Shown here in pieces: positions 60,708 through 64,000 of a DNA stretch of 64,000 bases (its first letter is position 1; each line of letters begins with the position of its first letter). Origin of the DNA: CALCKU01 sp964607445 (GTDB lineage Bacteria; Pseudomonadota; Alphaproteobacteria; Caulobacterales; Maricaulaceae). Below the pieces are notes generated by a model. It was not told where the DNA came from, searched no databases, and saw only the letters and a program-made list of their open reading frames with translations. Location: positions 12,831 to 76,830 of the forward strand of contig CAZSKN010000011.1 in assembly GCA_964607445.1 (NCBI GenBank). The letters run 5' to 3'. The translations under genes and the position numbers were made by a program.

Positions 60708-61445
60708 TTAGCTTTTATCCGTGGCGCGCATAACAATCCGGCCAATGATACTGGCCCATACCGCATATCCATTTTCATTTAAATGTAACCCGTCATAACT
60801 CAGGTCAGTGCGTAATTCCCCTGTCTCGGATATAAAATTCTGTGTCAGGTCAATATAGCTAAGATCGCTGTCTTTTAACGGGCCGGTTTCCAAAGCTGCT
60901 TTGAGTTTGGCATTTATCTCTGTGATCTCGGGCATAGATGCGCTTTCACGCGGCAAAAGACTTTGCACATATATCTGGGACAGCGGATTTGCCTCTCTGA
61001 GTGAGAGTAAAACTTCGGAAAGCGTGTTTACAATTGCGACGGCTGATCGGTCATAGTTAATATCATTGGTCCCGATCATAATATGAATTTGCGCAGGTTT
61101 ATGCGCCAAGATTTGTGGTAAGCGTTTTTTGACACCGGTCGTTGTGTCCCAGCCAACCCCGTGGTTGAGGCTTTCAACTCCCGGGAACAAAGCCTCCCAA
61201 TTTCCCCCTTCGATTAAGCTATCACCTATGAATAAAACCCCGCCTTTAAGAGGTGTCTGCGTGGCTATTTCAGCAACCCGCTCTAAATAATATTTTTGAC
61301 CTTCCGCCTGCATATAGGCTGGCGGGGAGATATGTGAGGCCATAGTCGTCCCTGTCTGAACCTGCTGGCAACCCTGACTTATAGCGCTCAGCGCGAACGT
61401 TATCATCAAGGCCGTCACATTCCATATAGATCCCGTATTCACCAT
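60708..61445 (-). CDS. GDSL/SGNH-family esterase lipoprotein
   Basis: A 245-residue hydrolase of the SGNH group. An N-terminal signal ends in a possible lipobox (SAISQGCQQ), so it may be an outer- or inner-membrane lipoprotein. The GDSL motif is VLFIGDSLIEGG with the nucleophile serine; IMIGTNDINYD has the N and D, and YDGLHLNENGY carries the C-terminal Asp-His pair. Candidate roles are carbohydrate ester or lipid hydrolysis. The ATG at 61445 is used, with a GTG alternative at 61454. It stands alone, with 99 bases to the next gene upstream. Confidence 0.88.
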   Translation of the reverse strand: MVNTGSIWNVTALMITFALSAISQGCQQVQTGTTMASHISPPAYMQAEGQKYYLERVAEIATQTPLKGGVLFIGDSLIEGGNWEALFPGVESLNHGVGWDTTTGVKKRLPQILAHKPAQIHIMIGTNDINYDRSAVAIVNTLSEVLLSLREANPLSQIYVQSLLPRESASMPEITEINAKLKAALETGPLKDSDLSYIDLTQNFISETGELRTDLSYDGLHLNENGYAVWASIIGRIVMRATDKS

Positions 61446-61544
61446 AATCTCCACACACTCCGGTCACGCTAACCCGCTAAGCGCAGGCCAGCAACCGGAT
61501 TTAGCGGTTAAACACAGTGCCGATAAAGCGGCTTCAGCCCCTGT

Positions 61545-62219
61545 TTATCTGCCCTTGTAATATGTCCATGCCGAAGGTCTGGCGACCAATCGACGGCGCG
61601 GCCCCTCAAGGCTCAGATCAAGGCTTTCATAGCCAATGTCGCCCTCCCACAAAGTAGTAAACCCGTCTTCCTGTTTGACAAACCGGGTTTCAAATATTTC
61701 CGCAGGGCGGTTTTGCAGGGTCGACATCGCCTCTGATACGGTTTCAAATCCAGCTAAGTCATGTAAGGATATATAGGTTGGTGGCATAAGTATAAGCCCG
61801 GGATCAGGAGCTTGAGACATAACCTGCTTTGGGTTTATCCATTGAAAATCGTGAATTTCACCTTGGTCAACCTCAACCCTTTTATCCGGGGCTTCTGCCA
61901 TAAAAAACCATGTCGAGAACCGACGTTTTTCCTGCACGGGAGGTATCCATTGCGACACCGGGACTAACGGGGTTTGGGAAATATCAAGTCCGGCTTCTTC
62001 AGCAGTCTCACGTATAGCTGCGGCTTTAGCGCGCTCGATTTCTAATCCGCCCGGTAGGTCAGATGGGTCAACCCGCCCGCCCGGAAACACCCACGCCCCG
62101 CCAAAGGATTTCAAAGCCCGGTTTCGGCGCAAGATTAAAACCTCTACTCCCGGATCGCTAGCGCGTAACAATATGACCGTTGCCGCCGGAATCAGCGGTT
62201 GTGGATTATCATGTGCCAC
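61545..62219 (-). CDS. Nudix hydrolase
   Basis: A 224-residue protein with a Nudix domain. The Nudix box is GGLEIERAKAAAIRETAEEAGLDI with the catalytic RETAEE. VEVLILRRNRALKSFGGAWVFPGGRVDPSDLPGG precedes it. The GTG start at 62219 shares one base with the stop of the GMC oxidoreductase (TAGTG), so the two are translationally coupled. The substrate is unknown; the larger size than housekeeping MutT-type proteins suggests acyl-CoA or a nucleotide sugar. Confidence 0.88.
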   Translation of the reverse strand: MAHDNPQPLIPAATVILLRASDPGVEVLILRRNRALKSFGGAWVFPGGRVDPSDLPGGLEIERAKAAAIRETAEEAGLDISQTPLVPVSQWIPPVQEKRRFSTWFFMAEAPDKRVEVDQGEIHDFQWINPKQVMSQAPDPGLILMPPTYISLHDLAGFETVSEAMSTLQNRPAEIFETRFVKQEDGFTTLWEGDIGYESLDLSLEGPRRRLVARPSAWTYYKGR

Positions 62220-63850
62220 TATTGCGCCGCTGCCATAGTCGCCAGGGCCTCTTCTTTAATCATATCCGCCGCTTTTTCGGCTATCATAATTGTGGGGGCA
62301 TTCGTATTACCCGATACCAGATTTGGCATAATGGAGGCATCAACCACCCGCAAGCCCGATAAGCCGCGTACGCGCAGCCTGTCATCGACAACGGCCATAT
62401 CATCATGCCCCATTTTACACGTCCCGACAGGATGATAGACGGTATCGGCCCGGTCGATAATATCTTGGCGCAAGGCGGCGTCATCAGTATATTCCGTGCC
62501 GTAATATGGCTTGCCTTTGACCGACGCGAATGCAGGGGCCTGTAAAACACGTTGGGAAAGTTTTACGGCCCGGAACAGTTTTTCCATATCGCGCGCATCT
62601 TCAAGAAAGGCGGGGTCGATTAAAGGTGCGACTTTGGCATCCGCGCTTTGCAAGGTTACACGACCACGACTTTTAGGGCGTAACACACATACATGTAAGC
62701 TGTAGCCATGACCCCAGTGGAGTTTCCGACCATGATCGTCAACAAGCGCGACAACAAAATGCATTTGAATGTCCGGTGAAGGCTCGTCTTTATCCACATA
62801 GAGAAAAGATCCGCTTTCGGCCAGATTACTGGTGAGGATACCTGTACGTTCGCGCGTATTAAACTTGAAAAACGCTCCAACCATCTTGGCAAAGCCCTTC
62901 ACCGAAAACCCTAATGTATCCAGAGATTTCGTACTATAGCTGCCGACCCAGTCTATGTGGTCTTGCAGGTTTTCACCCACACCCGGCAAATCATGTATTT
63001 GCCGAATACCGTGCGGGTCCAGCTTGTCTTTGGCGCCAATACCGGAGAGCAATAAAATTTGCGGGGATCCAAACGCGCCCGCAGATAATATAACGTCCCG
63101 GCGCGCGGTGATAATTTCCCTGCGGCGCTTGCGTTTAATTGTAACGCCTGTCGCACGCCCGGCTTCGATATTAACTTTTTCAGTCAGCGCTTGTGTCAAT
63201 ATTGTTAAATTTGGCCTTTGCTGGGCCGGGTCTAGAAAAGCCCGGGCTGTTGACCATCTTTGTCCATTTTTTTGTGTAACGTGAAAATATCCAAACCCCT
63301 CTTGCTCGGCCCCGTTAAAATCATCTGTCATCGGCATTTGCAGCTCGCGTGCCGCATTTAAAAAATTTTCATTCAGCGGACTTTTATAAGTGACAGGCGC
63401 GACGTTTAATTCCCCGCCTTGCCCGTGATATGCGTCCTCACCCCCATCAGAACCCTGTTCAAAATGCTCGGATTTTTTGAAATAAGGCAAGACATCCTGA
63501 TAAGACCATCCTTTATTTCCCAAAGCCGCCCAGCCGTCATAATCGGCTTTATGTCCACGGGTATAGATCATCGCATTTATAGAGGAAGAGCCGCCCAAAA
63601 CCTTGCCACGTGGCTGGTACCCCCGTCGCCCCCCCAAACCTTTTTGCGCAACGGTCTCATATCCCCAATTTCGTTTTTTTGTGACCATATTAATAATGGT
63701 CAAAGCAGGCGTTGAAACAGACACATGTTTATGGCTGGGACCCGCCTCGATTAAACAAACAGATACAGCCGGGTCTTCCGAGAGCCGGTATGCCAATGTA
63801 CATCCCGCCGACCCGGCCCCGACAATAATATAGTCATATATAGCTGTCAT
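62219..63850 (-). CDS. GMC family oxidoreductase (choline dehydrogenase-like)
   Basis: A 543-residue FAD-dependent oxidoreductase. DYIIVGAGSAGCTLAYRL is the N-terminal FAD motif; RGKVLGGSSSINAMIYTRGH is the first GMC signature, and ILSAGAFGSPQILLLSGIG the second. The C-terminal HPVGTCKMG and DASIMPNLVSGNTNAPTIMIAEKAAD contain the active-site His and Asn of the family. The substrate is an alcohol or glycol of unknown nature; homologues in such bacteria include polyethylene-glycol and choline dehydrogenases. It starts at 63850 and leads a two-gene unit with the Nudix gene. Confidence 0.93.
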   Translation of the reverse strand: MTAIYDYIIVGAGSAGCTLAYRLSEDPAVSVCLIEAGPSHKHVSVSTPALTIINMVTKKRNWGYETVAQKGLGGRRGYQPRGKVLGGSSSINAMIYTRGHKADYDGWAALGNKGWSYQDVLPYFKKSEHFEQGSDGGEDAYHGQGGELNVAPVTYKSPLNENFLNAARELQMPMTDDFNGAEQEGFGYFHVTQKNGQRWSTARAFLDPAQQRPNLTILTQALTEKVNIEAGRATGVTIKRKRRREIITARRDVILSAGAFGSPQILLLSGIGAKDKLDPHGIRQIHDLPGVGENLQDHIDWVGSYSTKSLDTLGFSVKGFAKMVGAFFKFNTRERTGILTSNLAESGSFLYVDKDEPSPDIQMHFVVALVDDHGRKLHWGHGYSLHVCVLRPKSRGRVTLQSADAKVAPLIDPAFLEDARDMEKLFRAVKLSQRVLQAPAFASVKGKPYYGTEYTDDAALRQDIIDRADTVYHPVGTCKMGHDDMAVVDDRLRVRGLSGLRVVDASIMPNLVSGNTNAPTIMIAEKAADMIKEEALATMAAAQ

Positions 63851-63891
63851 ATGAGTCCATCTTCTTTACTGGTTACGCCGTATATCGCGTA

Positions 63892-63920
63892 TAAAAAAGG
63901 CGCGGAAAATTCCCGCGCCT
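63892..63920 (-). terminator. Rho-independent terminator of the receptor gene
   Basis: Stem GGCGCGG/CCGCGCC (63899-63905 with 63913-63919), extended by an A-T pair (63898 with 63920), is followed on the minus strand by six T. It lies 25 bases after the receptor stop codon. Confidence 0.88.
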
Positions 63921-63944
63921 ATAAATTTTCAATGTTTGAAAAAT

Positions 63945-64000
63945 CTAGAAATTCGTCCGTACGGTTACGCCGTATTGACGCGGGCTTTCCGTAAAGGCGG
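63945..64000 (-). CDS. 3' end of a probable TonB-dependent receptor (partial)
   Basis: The last 18 codons of a minus-strand gene entering from the right edge: AFTESPRQYGVTVRTNF then TAG (63945-63947). A C-terminus ending in an aromatic residue after ESPRQYGVTV is characteristic of TonB-dependent outer-membrane receptors, whose last strand is recognised by the Bam machinery. The stop is followed by a strong terminator. The substrate cannot be judged from this fragment. Confidence 0.65.
   Translation of the reverse strand, partial: AFTESPRQYGVTVRTNF

Overview
The window is chromosomal DNA from an alphaproteobacterium. It carries a ChvG/ChvI pair beside mannose-family EIIA and HPr genes, a gap-pgk-fba glycolytic operon, zapA next to a DUF4164-type gene, a hemC-hemD-mitofilin-like-hemY cluster, and matches to the cell-cycle regulator CtrA site (TTAA-N7-TTAA) with CcrM-type GANTC. 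Base composition is roughly balanced by eye. CtrA sites, many envelope proteins and a TonB-dependent receptor end fit the Caulobacterales/Maricaulales group (Hyphomonadaceae or Robiginitomaculum relatives). That placement is an inference. I saw no rRNA, tRNA, CRISPR array, insertion sequence or prophage.

Layout. 1-2.1 kb: the 5' end of a secreted-protein gene, a class V aminotransferase and a decayed stretch. 2.1-6.6 kb: fba-pgk-gap on the minus strand, a coiled-coil protein plus ZapA, and an HU gene with a perfect CtrA box. 6.9-11 kb: Gfo/Idh/MocA oxidoreductase, serine hydrolase, class II aldolase and aldose epimerase. 11-18.8 kb: a type I secretion ABC/HlyD pair, LptD, ferredoxin-NADP reductase and mannose-1-phosphate guanylyltransferase. 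18.9-22.6 kb: ChvI-ChvG, EIIA, HPr and a TonB-domain lipoprotein, with hprK absent. 22.9-29.2 kb: YggT, the heme operon, TsaD and a YciI-like protein.

29.4-34.2 kb holds the most unusual pair: a 394-aa coiled-coil protein and a 1167-aa membrane-spanning protein combining a cytoplasmic coiled coil, a peptidoglycan-binding domain and a TonB C-terminal domain. A CtrA-like box precedes each gene. 34.4-38.4 kb: a glycan-modification cluster (GT-C-like membrane protein, polyprenyl-phosphate glycosyltransferase, methyltransferase, SMR-type flippase). 38.5-42 kb: iron alcohol dehydrogenase, thioesterase, a frameshifted small gene and an acyl-CoA ligase. 42.3-46.8 kb: DUF350 protein, trypsin-like protease, extensin-like protein, CCA-adding enzyme, CoA-type Nudix and DUF1285.

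46.9-53.8 kb: a MoxR/DUF58/BatA-DUF4159 operon. 53.9-57.2 kb: small exported proteins and queE/queC. 57.3-64 kb: an ABC exporter, aromatic aminotransferase, GDSL lipoprotein, Nudix, GMC oxidoreductase and the 3' end of a probable TonB-dependent receptor with its terminator. Most of the window is housekeeping and envelope biology. The novelty candidates are the coiled-coil/TonB pair, the PTS branch without its kinase, the glycan cluster, the DUF350-protease-extensin trio and recurrent short imperfect tandem repeats between genes.
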